Of a stretch of 64,000 nt of DNA, positions 44,850 through 53,459 are shown in pieces (within the stretch, counting starts at the first letter, position 1; the number at the start of each line of letters is the position of its first letter). The position numbers and the translations under genes were made by a program. The notes under the pieces are model-generated. The model was not told where the DNA came from and ran no database searches. It saw nothing but the letters and a program-made list of their open reading frames with translations. Origin of the DNA: CAYPHA01 sp964410215 (GTDB lineage: Bacteria; Calditrichota; Calditrichia; Calditrichales; CAYPHA01); assembly GCA_964410215.1 (NCBI GenBank), contig CAYPHA010000015.1:1-64000 (forward strand). The letters are read 5' to 3'.

Positions 44850-45752
44850 ATGAAAGTCTGTTTAATCATTCTCCTGGTAGTGTTTGCCGCATCCACATCA
44901 GGACAAAACCTGGATGAAGTGTTACGGTTCGGTGGCACAGGCGATGAACCGGGTACCTTTAAAAACCCCCTGGCTATCGATGTTTCATTCAGCGGAATCG
45001 TCTATGTCGTGGATACGGGTAACCACCGTATCCAGTTGTTTGACCAGAAAGGTACGTTCATCAAATCGATCGGTGGATTCGGTTTTGCAAAGGATCACTT
45101 TGACACGCCACGGGATATCTGGGTGCGGTCGATGATCAATATCTATGTCTCGGATTATAATAACCAGCGGCTTGTGCGTTACGACCGTCACATGAATTTC
45201 ATTTCCATGCTGGAACGAAACGATGCGGATCCTTACGCGTATCAGTTCTATGAAGTATGCAGCGCGGCACTGAATGGTCAGAATGAGTTGTTTATTGTCG
45301 AACATGACGAAAATAAAGTCATTAAATTCAGCCGTGAAGGTAAGCCGGAACGGGCCTTCGGCACCATCGAATCCGGCTACGGTGAATTGGAACGCCCCCA
45401 GCAGATTGACCTGCTGCCCGGTAACAGAATAGTTATTTCCGATACCGGAAAGCGCGCCCTGATGATATATGATTTTTTCGGAAGCTTTATTGCCAGCTTT
45501 ACGGATGATCAGTTCCAGTCACCAAGGGGTATCGGGATAACTCCGGATGGCATCGTCTATGTGGCAGATCCCGTTGCCGGTCAGGTGTTCCGCGTGGAGC
45601 GGGGATTCACCGGTCTGAAAAGAGTTATACTGCGCGGCGGTGAGCCCCTGCGTCAACCGCAGGATATTGCCTTTTTAAAAGAGAGTGACAGCGCCATAAA
45701 AGCGTATGTGCTCGATGGAGACCGGGTAGTGGTCGGTTATCTGAACGATTAA
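44850..45752 (+). CDS. NHL-repeat beta-propeller protein, exported
   Basis: This 300-residue protein has a signal peptide (about 1-19, ending SGQ) and about five or six NHL repeats (FKNPLAIDVSFSGIVYVVDT, then GNHRIQLFD, and similar NPxxI...YVxDxxNxR units). Such propellers bind proteins or ligands at the cell surface or in the periplasm. I start at the ATG at 44850; the TTG at 44838 is less likely. The giant outer-membrane protein gene begins 16 bp downstream, so the two probably function together. Confidence 0.85.
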   Translation: MKVCLIILLVVFAASTSGQNLDEVLRFGGTGDEPGTFKNPLAIDVSFSGIVYVVDTGNHRIQLFDQKGTFIKSIGGFGFAKDHFDTPRDIWVRSMINIYVSDYNNQRLVRYDRHMNFISMLERNDADPYAYQFYEVCSAALNGQNELFIVEHDENKVIKFSREGKPERAFGTIESGYGELERPQQIDLLPGNRIVISDTGKRALMIYDFFGSFIASFTDDQFQSPRGIGITPDGIVYVADPVAGQVFRVERGFTGLKRVILRGGEPLRQPQDIAFLKESDSAIKAYVLDGDRVVVGYLND

Positions 45753-45768
45753 CAGGAATGATCCTCTA

Positions 45769-48700
45769 TTGACCCGTATAAGATGCAATCTGTTTATATT
45801 GTTTGTGACCTCCGGATGGGCACTGCTGGATGCTCAAACCTACGTTCATACCCCGTACTGGCAGGTGGATACGACCATCATCGTGGTCCGGGAAGCATTT
45901 CAATTCGATTTTCCGGAAACACACCGCCCGCTGGAACAGTCTGTTGAGATCGAAAAAAACGGTGTCGAACTTACACTGGAAAGGGATTACAGGCTGGAAA
46001 CGGACCGGCACCTCCGGTTTTTACCGCCGCCGCGCCAGGGCGATACGCTCCATATCCGTTATCGCAGGGAACCCTTCGATTATAAAGATGTCTACCGCCT
46101 GTTTACGATCGATACACTGGAGCAGAAACGGGCGGCGGATTCACTTAGCGCTTCAGAACAACAGGTACGGGTCCGGCGTGTTGCTGTTGAGAACCCTTTT
46201 GATGATATCGGGACCAATCTGCGTAAAAGCGGCAGTATTATGCGCGGTATCCGCGTTGGTTCCAATCGTGACCTGACACTCAATTCCGGCCTGAACGTGG
46301 AACTGGCCGGAAATCTGTCCGAAAATGTGGAAGTGATTGCGGCTCTGACCGATGAATCCACGCCGATTCAGCCGGAAGGCAATACCCAGACCCTGGATGA
46401 AGTGGACCGGGTGTTCGTGGAGTTTAAAAGCCCCTATATCGGCGGCGTTGTCGGGGATCTGAATCTAACATATGATGAGACACGCTTCAGTAATCTTTCC
46501 AGGAAGCTCCAGGGTATCAGTCTTCTGGGCACCTATAAGAATCAGTTCGCCGGGGCCACGGTGGCGACAACGCGGGGATTCTTTCACCGCGTAAGCTTTA
46601 TCGGTCAGGAAGGCAACCAGGGACCGTATCAACTGACCGGTAAAAACGGTGAGCGTGAAATCATCGTTCTTGCTGCCACAGAACGTGTGTGGGTTGACGG
46701 CTCTTTGATGGTCCGGGGTGAAAGTAACGACTACATTATCGAATATGGTAACGGACAGATCACGTTTACCAACCGGCGACTGATTACAAGCGTATCCAGG
46801 ATCGAAGTCGATTTCGAATATTTTCCCGCCATTCAAAAGTTCAATCGAAATGCTTACAGCGGACTTGCCGGCGGGACTCTCGGCGGCGGGACGTTTACAT
46901 ACAGGGCAAGCTATTACCGTGAGAATGATAACCTGCAACAGGTACTGGGCGAGTCGGAAACCCTGACGGATACAGAACGGGACATTCTGGAACAGGCTGG
47001 TGATAACCCGCTTGAAGCGTATACCGACGGCGGCAGGCAGGTTGGTGACAGCCTGGGAAGCTATGTCAGGGCGGATACCGTGGTGGATGGCGCCAGCTAT
47101 ACATATTATCGTTATGCAGGTGAAAAGCAGGGAGATTATGCGGTTTCCTTTACCTATGTCGGTTCACAAAAAGGGGATTACCGGCGCGACCGTCTGGGCG
47201 TTTACAGATGGGTCGGCGCTAAAAAAGGAGACTATCTTGCCCGTCGCCTGCTTCCTCTGCCCGGCAGGCACGAGGTAACAGACCTTCAGATGAAATGGCA
47301 GCTGCGCGGGAATATGGAACTGGAAACCGAGCTGGCAAATACATTTTTCGACCAGAATACACTTTCACCTGTCGATGATGCGAATAACCGGGGTAATGCC
47401 CTCACATTACGTGGTTCGCTGACCGACCAGGCGGTTTCACTGAACAAACATCGTTTAGGGCAGTTCAGCCTGTCACTCGACTCACGGTATATCGAGGACA
47501 CGTTTGAAGCGATCGACCGTCTGAATCAGCCGGATCACCAGCGGTACTGGAACCTTCTGGAACAGGCGCGTGCCAATAATGAGGAAAAAAGCCTGCAGAT
47601 GAATGCCTCCTACAAACCTGTTAGAACCGTTAATTTTGGTGTGAATCTTGGACGTTTGGATAAATCCGATTTTAAATCAGTGCGCTATTCCGGCAGCTTC
47701 GGAATTGAGAATCCGCGGTGGGCGGAGCTTTCTTCCCAATATGAATTCATCAGAAGCGAAGTGCCTTCCGTGTACATTCGTAATGACTGGCACCGTTTAC
47801 ATGGTGATATCAGGCGAACACTCTGGAAACTCCAGCCTGTTGTGCTTTATCAGTCGGAACGGCGCGAAAATGCAACACCGTCACTCCTGAGTGGCTTTGA
47901 ATTTGACGAATACGGGCTCGGTCTGGGACTCGTCGGTTTTCACTATGTGTCGGGCCTGGGGCAGGTTAACAGGAGGTTTGACCGTTTGTTTGATATCGAC
48001 AACAGGGGACGCCTCCTGCCGCAATCGGAAACACGTACCAGGCGGTTACGCCTTGAATTGAAAAATGTGGAATCAACGACTGCCAGCCTGGAGATCGTCA
48101 AACGGGATAAGGATTACGAGAAACGTTTTGAAGAGATCCGTGTCGACACGCTCAAGCTGCTCTATGCCGATGCCGCTGTGCAGGATACCGTCTGGCAGGA
48201 CCGGTCTACGAACCTGGCTGACCTCACTCTCACCCATAGCCGGTGGAAAAAAGCACTGAATTTCTCTACACAATACCGAATTTCGACGGAACAGGTGTCG
48301 CTGAAGGAAAAGGTCTACTTGGATGTTGGCGAGGGCCGGGGCAATCTGCGTTACGATGAAGACCTGGACGAATACGTGCCGGATGCGGATGGTACCTTCA
48401 TTCTGTTTGTACTGCCTTCCGGCCGTTTTGAGCCGATCACCAATCTGCAGTCCGCATTCCGTATCCAGTATGATCCGGGGCGGTACTGGAGGAAAGTCGA
48501 AACACCCTGGCAGAATCTGCTGTCAAAAGTCAGCGGCGAAACCTATTTCCGGGTGGAGGAAGAGACGAAAGAATCCGATTTATCTTCCATTTACCTGCTG
48601 AACCTGTCACGGTTTCAGACAGGAGAAACAATGCGGGGAACGATTATTTACAACCAGGACCTGTACGTTCTGCGGCGAAACCGGCACTATTCATTCCGGC

Positions 48701-49299
48701 TTCAATACCGCTACCGTGATGACCTGTTTAACCAGTTCCTGGATGAAAATGAAAACGAGGACCGGCTCAGTATCGACCGATCCCTCCGTTTTGACTGGCG
48801 GATGACATCCAGATTGAAAAGCCAGACGGAAGGCCAGATAAAGACTATTCTGCGCGACAGTAGAATCAATGCGACACGAAACCGCGATATCGATGCATTG
48901 ATACTCAGTCAGAAGTTTTCGTACCGACCGTTCAGCCGGTGGGAGATCGGGATTGATACCGAGCTGGGACAGGAAGAAAATAAAACACCATTATATCCGT
49001 TAAAATTGTGGTCGGGAACGGGCCGGCTGCGCCTGAATTACGCCATTCCTGCTAAAGCGCGAATCAGCGCGGATTACGAGTACCAGCAGGTTCGTGTCAC
49101 CGAAAATCCGCAAAACCTGGTGGTGCCGTTTGAAATGGCAAAGGGCCGGAAAGAAGGTGCTTCCAGGAAATGGCAGGTGCGCGCTGAGTATACGGTCGCT
49201 ACAAATATCGTTCTGACCTTTTTCTATAACGGGCGGGATGAGGCCGGCTTTGAGAACATTATCCATACCGGCCAGGCAGAAGTCAGGGCATTCTTTTAA
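45769..49299 (+). CDS. Giant outer-membrane beta-barrel-type protein
   Basis: This 1176-residue protein has a signal peptide (about 1-23, ending DAQ). A repeated beta-rich body follows, and the final strand ends in Phe (GQAEVRAFF), as barrel proteins do. A distinctive block at about 153-250 (SGSIMRGIRVGSNRDLTLNS, then ELAGNLSENVEVIAALTDES and PIQPEGNTQTLDEVDRVFVE) recurs in uncharacterised large outer-membrane proteins of FCB-group bacteria, as far as I recall. A second motif set, KKGDYL/QKGDYR/KQGDYA, repeats around 455-490. The start is TTG. Its stop TAA shares a TTAA with the stop of the convergent DUF35 gene. Confidence 0.8.
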   Translation: MTRIRCNLFILFVTSGWALLDAQTYVHTPYWQVDTTIIVVREAFQFDFPETHRPLEQSVEIEKNGVELTLERDYRLETDRHLRFLPPPRQGDTLHIRYRREPFDYKDVYRLFTIDTLEQKRAADSLSASEQQVRVRRVAVENPFDDIGTNLRKSGSIMRGIRVGSNRDLTLNSGLNVELAGNLSENVEVIAALTDESTPIQPEGNTQTLDEVDRVFVEFKSPYIGGVVGDLNLTYDETRFSNLSRKLQGISLLGTYKNQFAGATVATTRGFFHRVSFIGQEGNQGPYQLTGKNGEREIIVLAATERVWVDGSLMVRGESNDYIIEYGNGQITFTNRRLITSVSRIEVDFEYFPAIQKFNRNAYSGLAGGTLGGGTFTYRASYYRENDNLQQVLGESETLTDTERDILEQAGDNPLEAYTDGGRQVGDSLGSYVRADTVVDGASYTYYRYAGEKQGDYAVSFTYVGSQKGDYRRDRLGVYRWVGAKKGDYLARRLLPLPGRHEVTDLQMKWQLRGNMELETELANTFFDQNTLSPVDDANNRGNALTLRGSLTDQAVSLNKHRLGQFSLSLDSRYIEDTFEAIDRLNQPDHQRYWNLLEQARANNEEKSLQMNASYKPVRTVNFGVNLGRLDKSDFKSVRYSGSFGIENPRWAELSSQYEFIRSEVPSVYIRNDWHRLHGDIRRTLWKLQPVVLYQSERRENATPSLLSGFEFDEYGLGLGLVGFHYVSGLGQVNRRFDRLFDIDNRGRLLPQSETRTRRLRLELKNVESTTASLEIVKRDKDYEKRFEEIRVDTLKLLYADAAVQDTVWQDRSTNLADLTLTHSRWKKALNFSTQYRISTEQVSLKEKVYLDVGEGRGNLRYDEDLDEYVPDADGTFILFVLPSGRFEPITNLQSAFRIQYDPGRYWRKVETPWQNLLSKVSGETYFRVEEETKESDLSSIYLLNLSRFQTGETMRGTIIYNQDLYVLRRNRHYSFRLQYRYRDDLFNQFLDENENEDRLSIDRSLRFDWRMTSRLKSQTEGQIKTILRDSRINATRNRDIDALILSQKFSYRPFSRWEIGIDTELGQEENKTPLYPLKLWSGTGRLRLNYAIPAKARISADYEYQQVRVTENPQNLVVPFEMAKGRKEGASRKWQVRAEYTVATNIVLTFFYNGRDEAGFENIIHTGQAEVRAFF

Positions 49300-49712
49300 G
49301 CCGGTTCCGGTATGTTCGGCTGCAGTAACGGGCGGAATTTGTATCCATATAAAATCGGACCGCGGTCACCATCTTCATAAAATTTTCTGATTACCAGTTC
49401 GACAGGCATACCGATCATGATTGATTTTTGATCGGCATCGGTAATCTGCGCTGTTACCCTTGGACCTTCTTCCAGTTCGACGATGGCAACGGTGTAAGGA
49501 ATCATTTTCGAAAAGGTATCCGGTGCCTGGTAAATGGTTGTATAGGAATAGATGGTACCATTGCCTTTGAAAAAATAATGCTCGTAATTATGGCTTTTAC
49601 ATTTCGGACAAATTTGCCTGGGCGGAAATGAATAATGTCCGCACTGTACACATTTGCTGCCTTTCAGGCGGTACCGTTGGTCGCGCAACCGCCAATAACG
49701 TGGAATATCCAT
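49296..49712 (-). CDS. Zn-ribbon and OB-fold protein (DUF35)
   Basis: This 138-residue protein has an N-terminal zinc ribbon (CVQCGHYSFPPRQICPKC) and a C-terminal OB fold (GTIYSYTTIYQAP through VTAQITD). In archaea this family bridges acetoacetyl-CoA thiolase and HMG-CoA synthase into one channelling complex. It is encoded directly downstream of exactly those two enzymes here (6-bp gap from the thiolase), so the same scaffold role is likely. Confidence 0.92.
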   Translation of the reverse strand: MDIPRYWRLRDQRYRLKGSKCVQCGHYSFPPRQICPKCKSHNYEHYFFKGNGTIYSYTTIYQAPDTFSKMIPYTVAIVELEEGPRVTAQITDADQKSIMIGMPVELVIRKFYEDGDRGPILYGYKFRPLLQPNIPEPA

Positions 49713-49718
49713 ATATCG

Positions 49719-50882
49719 TTACCTCTGTAATAATTTCAATATTGTCGTGACTACAGTGGCTCCACTGCCGCCGATATTCTGGGCCATGCCGAATACCGGA
49801 TCAGGAATCTGCAAACCCTCAGGGGCCTGGCCCCTTAATTGTAATACGGTCTCTACAATCTGGTAGACGCCGGTGGCGCCGACAGGATGGCCGCGTCCTT
49901 TTAAACCGCCCATCGTGGCTATGGGCAGGGTGCCATCGATGCTGAAATATCCTTCCTGCGCCAGCCGCAGTGATTTGCCGGGACCTGCAAATCCGCTGGC
50001 TTCCAGGGAAAGTGCGGAAATGATGCTGAATGCATCGTGTATCTCCGCGAAACTGATATCCCCCGGGGTGATTCCGGCAGTTTTATAAGCACGTTGTGCA
50101 CCGATTTCCACGCCCTTGAGCCAAATGGGGTCCTCACGGTTGTCCAGGGCAATGCTGTCTGTACTCAATTCACAGGCGCACACTTCGACAGGTATGCCGG
50201 CATGCTCATTGATTTTATCTGCAGGAACCACGATAACGGCGGCGGCCCCGTCGGCAATCGGGCTTGAATCGAGCAGATTGATCGGATCGGCGATCATCTT
50301 GGCCTTCTCATACTGTTCCGCCGTAATCAGATTACGGAACATGGCAGAGGGATTTTTACTGGCATTTTCATGGGATATGATCGGAAATGCGGCAAAATCG
50401 CGTTTGGATAAACCGTATTCGTGCATATAACGCCGCATCATAAGGGCATTGATGGCAACGAAGCTGAGACCGATGGAGGACTCGTAATCAGCATCGGCTG
50501 CGGTGGCAAGTGATCCGGCACTGTATTTTCCTGAAAACTCGGTCAGTTTTTCGACACCGACAACGGCGGCGGAGTCTTTCGCCCCGCATGAAACAGCTAA
50601 AACTGCCTGGCGGAAAGCCGCTGCCGCCGAAGCACAGGCGGCCTCAACTTTTACCGCTTCGATACCGGTCATGCCGGCGTAGTCGGCAATCAGGGCGCCA
50701 AGATGTTCCTGTTCACTGAGCGGACCGCTCAACATATTGCCTACATAAAGGGAATCAACTTCGTACCTGCCTGCATCACACATGGCATGAATCAGGGCCT
50801 CTACCGCAAGGTGGCGAATGGGGTATTCCCAATGTTCCGTAACTCTGGTTTGTCCCACTCCGATTATTGCAACTTTTCTCAT
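49719..50882 (-). CDS. Thiolase family acetyl-CoA acetyltransferase (archaeal type)
   Basis: This 387-residue thiolase condenses two acetyl-CoA to acetoacetyl-CoA. The nucleophile is Cys83 (VEAACASAAAA), with His in EIHDAF and His in GRGHPVGATG. The usual C-terminal CxG is replaced by GGSGAT, a feature of the SCP2/archaeal thiolase group. I start at the ATG at 50882; a GTG at 50897 is an alternative. It sits between HMG-CoA synthase and DUF35, forming the first two steps of the mevalonate pathway. Confidence 0.9.
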   Translation of the reverse strand: MRKVAIIGVGQTRVTEHWEYPIRHLAVEALIHAMCDAGRYEVDSLYVGNMLSGPLSEQEHLGALIADYAGMTGIEAVKVEAACASAAAAFRQAVLAVSCGAKDSAAVVGVEKLTEFSGKYSAGSLATAADADYESSIGLSFVAINALMMRRYMHEYGLSKRDFAAFPIISHENASKNPSAMFRNLITAEQYEKAKMIADPINLLDSSPIADGAAAVIVVPADKINEHAGIPVEVCACELSTDSIALDNREDPIWLKGVEIGAQRAYKTAGITPGDISFAEIHDAFSIISALSLEASGFAGPGKSLRLAQEGYFSIDGTLPIATMGGLKGRGHPVGATGVYQIVETVLQLRGQAPEGLQIPDPVFGMAQNIGGSGATVVTTILKLLQR

Positions 50883-50897
50883 AATATTTCTTTCCAC

Positions 50898-51971
50898 TTA
50901 CTCCTGAACGATTTTTGTGCGCCATCTGGCATACGTACTGTAATCAATAAAAACACTTCGGTCTATATAGGTTCTTGTAGAAGGTGCTTTATTCCGGGCA
51001 TCCGTAATGCGATCCGTTACCCGCAGGCTGAAGGCGTCACTGCCGGCCCCCGACCCGAAACTTACTGCCAGAATCCGGTCCCCCGGTTGCGCTTCGTCAA
51101 GAATAGCCGTCAGACCGATAACCGAGGCGCCGGCATAGGTGTTGCCGATTTCGGGAGCGAGTAATCCGGTCTTGATCTGCTCCTTCGTGAAACCCAGTTC
51201 TTTCGCAATTTTTTTCGGAAATTTGGTGTTCGGCTGATGAAAAACGGCATAGGTATAGTCGGACGCGCTGACGTTGAGCTCTTCCATCAGGGTACGGGCG
51301 GAATTACGAATATGGTTGAAGTATGCCGGATCACCCGTGAAACGGTTCGCGTGCTCGGGATATTTCTGATAAGCCCGCCTGAAAAAATCAGGCGTATCGG
51401 TCACGAAACTGATGGAACCTTCCACCACGGCAAGGGACTGCTCTCCGGGCCCCATGATAAAGGCCGCCCCACCGGCAGCCGCCGTATATTCCAATGCATC
51501 ACCCGGCCGCCCCTGAGCTGTATCCATTCCGACCGCCAGGGCATAGTTAGCCATGGAACTCCCGACAAACCCAATGGCCGCCTGCATCGCCTCCGTTCCG
51601 GCTTTACAGGCAAATTCGAGATCAGCACTGACCGTGAGCGGTGTTACGCCCAGTACCTGGCCAACCACCGTTCCGGTAGGTTTTACCGCGTATGGGTGGG
51701 ATTCGGAACCGATCCAGATCGCCCGAATTTCCTCCACACTGATCCCGGCACGCTTAATTGCATTGCGGGCCGCTTCAATAGACATGGTCGTTGTATCTTC
51801 ATCCGGACCGGGAACACTTTTCTGTTTAATGGGCAGGGTTTCCATATCCTGCTCATCACGCCAGAGCTTGGATATATCCCGCGCGGCAAGCCGGTACCGG
51901 GGAACATAGGCGCCATATCCGACTATTCCGACATCACGCGCAGACTTCATAACTTTTTTCATCGTATTCAT
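50898..51971 (-). CDS. Hydroxymethylglutaryl-CoA synthase (archaeal type)
   Basis: This 357-residue thiolase-fold enzyme condenses acetyl-CoA with acetoacetyl-CoA to HMG-CoA. Catalytic residues are Glu90 (GSESHPYAVKP), Cys122 (DLEFACKAGTEA) and His245 (AVFHQPNTKFP). The length and motifs, including the GSGAGSDAF end, match the archaeal rather than the Staphylococcus or eukaryote type. Starts at codons 1, 4 and 8 are all possible. It heads the operon HMG-CoA synthase, thiolase, DUF35. Confidence 0.93.
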   Translation of the reverse strand: MNTMKKVMKSARDVGIVGYGAYVPRYRLAARDISKLWRDEQDMETLPIKQKSVPGPDEDTTTMSIEAARNAIKRAGISVEEIRAIWIGSESHPYAVKPTGTVVGQVLGVTPLTVSADLEFACKAGTEAMQAAIGFVGSSMANYALAVGMDTAQGRPGDALEYTAAAGGAAFIMGPGEQSLAVVEGSISFVTDTPDFFRRAYQKYPEHANRFTGDPAYFNHIRNSARTLMEELNVSASDYTYAVFHQPNTKFPKKIAKELGFTKEQIKTGLLAPEIGNTYAGASVIGLTAILDEAQPGDRILAVSFGSGAGSDAFSLRVTDRITDARNKAPSTRTYIDRSVFIDYSTYARWRTKIVQE

Positions 51972-52171
51972 TCCAGTTTATTCCGCTATCATTTACTTTT
52001 TATAAAACGCGCAAAACGCTCATATATTTCGAAAAAAGAATTTTTTTTACCTTAAACATGTAGTGCTCTCTGCAGCCGTTTTTTCCGATATCCAAGGTAT
52101 TTAAATATTTGGAACTGCCTGGTTGGAAAGCTTTGAGGGCTCTGTGTATGATAAATCTGAATCTGTCCAAT

Positions 52172-52609
52172 TTATTGTTTTACTACTTTTGCATTGATCG
52201 TCATGTTAGCCGATTCAACGGTCTTGTCCGCTTTACGCAGTTTAGGCGTCAGAAAGGCACCGTAATGATTCTGCCAAGGTTTGAGAAGTACATTTTTCCT
52301 CGTCAGATACGTATCGAACGCGTCACCGGCGCTGAAGAGCGTTATATTAATTTTTGATACGAGGACTTCTTTATCGCTGAAATTGCTCAGGCGGAACCGG
52401 CACCGGGTGGTCGCGCTGTGTTCGATGCGGGTTGAATCGGCCGCTTCCAGTGAAATTTCCCTGCCCAGCAGGCTAAAACTCACATACATACGGATCCCGC
52501 TCGGATGTTCACCCAGGTCGGTCCAGCGTGACGTCGTTACAATCGTTTCCTGCGCGGATACCAGGGAAGCCAGCAAAAGCCCTAAACCAATTAGCCAGAG
52601 CCTTCTCAT
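52172..52609 (-). CDS. Exported hypothetical protein
   Basis: This 145-residue protein has a clear signal peptide (about 1-19, SLVSA|QE) and a beta-rich mature part with RCRFRLSNFSDKEVLVSKI. It is probably a periplasmic or surface immunoglobulin-like protein. I recognise no family. It is isolated, with about 200 bp of AT-rich sequence on each side. Confidence 0.65.
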   Translation of the reverse strand: MRRLWLIGLGLLLASLVSAQETIVTTSRWTDLGEHPSGIRMYVSFSLLGREISLEAADSTRIEHSATTRCRFRLSNFSDKEVLVSKINITLFSAGDAFDTYLTRKNVLLKPWQNHYGAFLTPKLRKADKTVESANMTINAKVVKQ

Positions 52610-52786
52610 AATAACCCTTTCTCAGATTATTATCTGAATAAGGCTGAACGTTCTGTCCGGTTTATATTATTACCGGATATATTTCAATTACGTCGTCGTA
52701 ATCAGACACTACATTATTATAATCAAAAATATTAACTTTTGGCGGGTTTATCAAAAAAATTTTTGCGGTATTAAAAGTGTAAAAAA

Positions 52787-52816
52787 AAAGGCCCGGATAA
52801 CCGGGCCTTTTTTTTT
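52787..52816 (-). terminator. Terminator after the Spy-like gene
   Basis: AAAGGCCCGG, loop ATAA and CCGGGCCTTT form a 10-bp stem with A-run and T-run on opposite sides, so it works in both directions. On the minus strand it directly follows, and partly overlaps, the end of the Spy/ZraP-like gene. Confidence 0.9.
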
Positions 52817-53312
52817 AGAAATTCGGGCAGTTTGGTCCGCCGCGTTGCATGCGCCGGCCTGATCGTTCAGCATGCGGGCCCCGCGGTCCGCGTTTACCTT
52901 TGGTTAAATAATGGTTGTCGAATGTTACCCGCTGCTCTTCGGTTAACAGGGAACGTACCTCTCTCAAATGTTTTACCCTCATCAAACCGAGGTTTGTGCG
53001 GATCTCGTTCTGCTTCCTGAGGTTTTTCTCGATCTCGGAATCAGATGCCTTATCGTCGATAACCATCAGTCGATGGGCATCGTGAAGACTTTTGAGTTCA
53101 GTGTGGAGAGGAATGGACTCTTTTTGCATTTTGAGTCGCAGCTTTTCTATGCTAAGTTCCTGTTCTTCCGTCAGATTCAGTGCCTGGAACCGGCAGCGTT
53201 CACCGTCTGCATGCGCACCGCGGAACGGGCGGTCTCCCTTACCGGGTCTTCCCTGTGCCATAGCGCCGATTGAGAAGATTGTGATAATGGCGATGATAAG
53301 AATTCGTTTCAT
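52815..53312 (-). CDS. Spy/CpxP/ZraP-like periplasmic protein (LTXXQ motif)
   Basis: This 165-residue protein has a signal peptide (about 1-19, AMAQ) and a helical Spy/CpxP core carrying two LTxxQ-type motifs, LNLTEEQELS and SLLTEEQR. It is followed by an Arg/Gly-rich tail ending GGPNCPNF. Such proteins are periplasmic chaperones or zinc-binding stress proteins. A sigma-54 promoter match lies 54 bp upstream, and the next two genes encode a sigma-54-dependent regulator and kinase, the same logic as zraP with zraSR. AGGAGG precedes the ATG. Confidence 0.88.
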   Translation of the reverse strand: MKRILIIAIITIFSIGAMAQGRPGKGDRPFRGAHADGERCRFQALNLTEEQELSIEKLRLKMQKESIPLHTELKSLHDAHRLMVIDDKASDSEIEKNLRKQNEIRTNLGLMRVKHLREVRSLLTEEQRVTFDNHYLTKGKRGPRGPHAERSGRRMQRGGPNCPNF

Positions 53313-53365
53313 ACTATCCTCCTAAAGTTAATGGTCCGTTTACAATGTCAGTTTCGCTGCTGATA

Positions 53366-53382
53366 TTGCAAACGGTATGCCA
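53366..53382 (-). promoter_or_regulatory. Sigma-54 promoter of the Spy-like gene
   Basis: On the minus strand TGGCAT-ACCGT-TTGCAA matches the sigma-54 consensus TGGCAC-N5-TTGCA, with the invariant GG and GC exactly 10 nt apart. Transcription would start near 53356, leaving a 43-nt leader to the ATG. The NtrC-type regulator gene next door supplies the expected activator. Confidence 0.88.
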
Positions 53383-53421
53383 CAGGGAAAAAGGATGCCA
53401 ATACCTGTTTTATCATGTTGA

Positions 53422-53456
53422 TTTCGACAAAATCGTCGAAAAAATCCGACGATTTT
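53422..53456. promoter_or_regulatory. Overlapping palindromes: candidate activator site and terminator
   Basis: AAAATCGTCG (53429-53438) and CGACGATTTT (53447-53456) form a perfect 10-bp inverted repeat. TTTCGAC (53422-53428) and GTCGAAA (53435-53441) form a second one overlapping it. The cluster lies about 70-100 bp upstream of the predicted sigma-54 start, the usual place for an enhancer site, and just after the regulator gene stop, where it could also terminate that transcript. Confidence 0.6.
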
Positions 53457-53459
53457 TTC

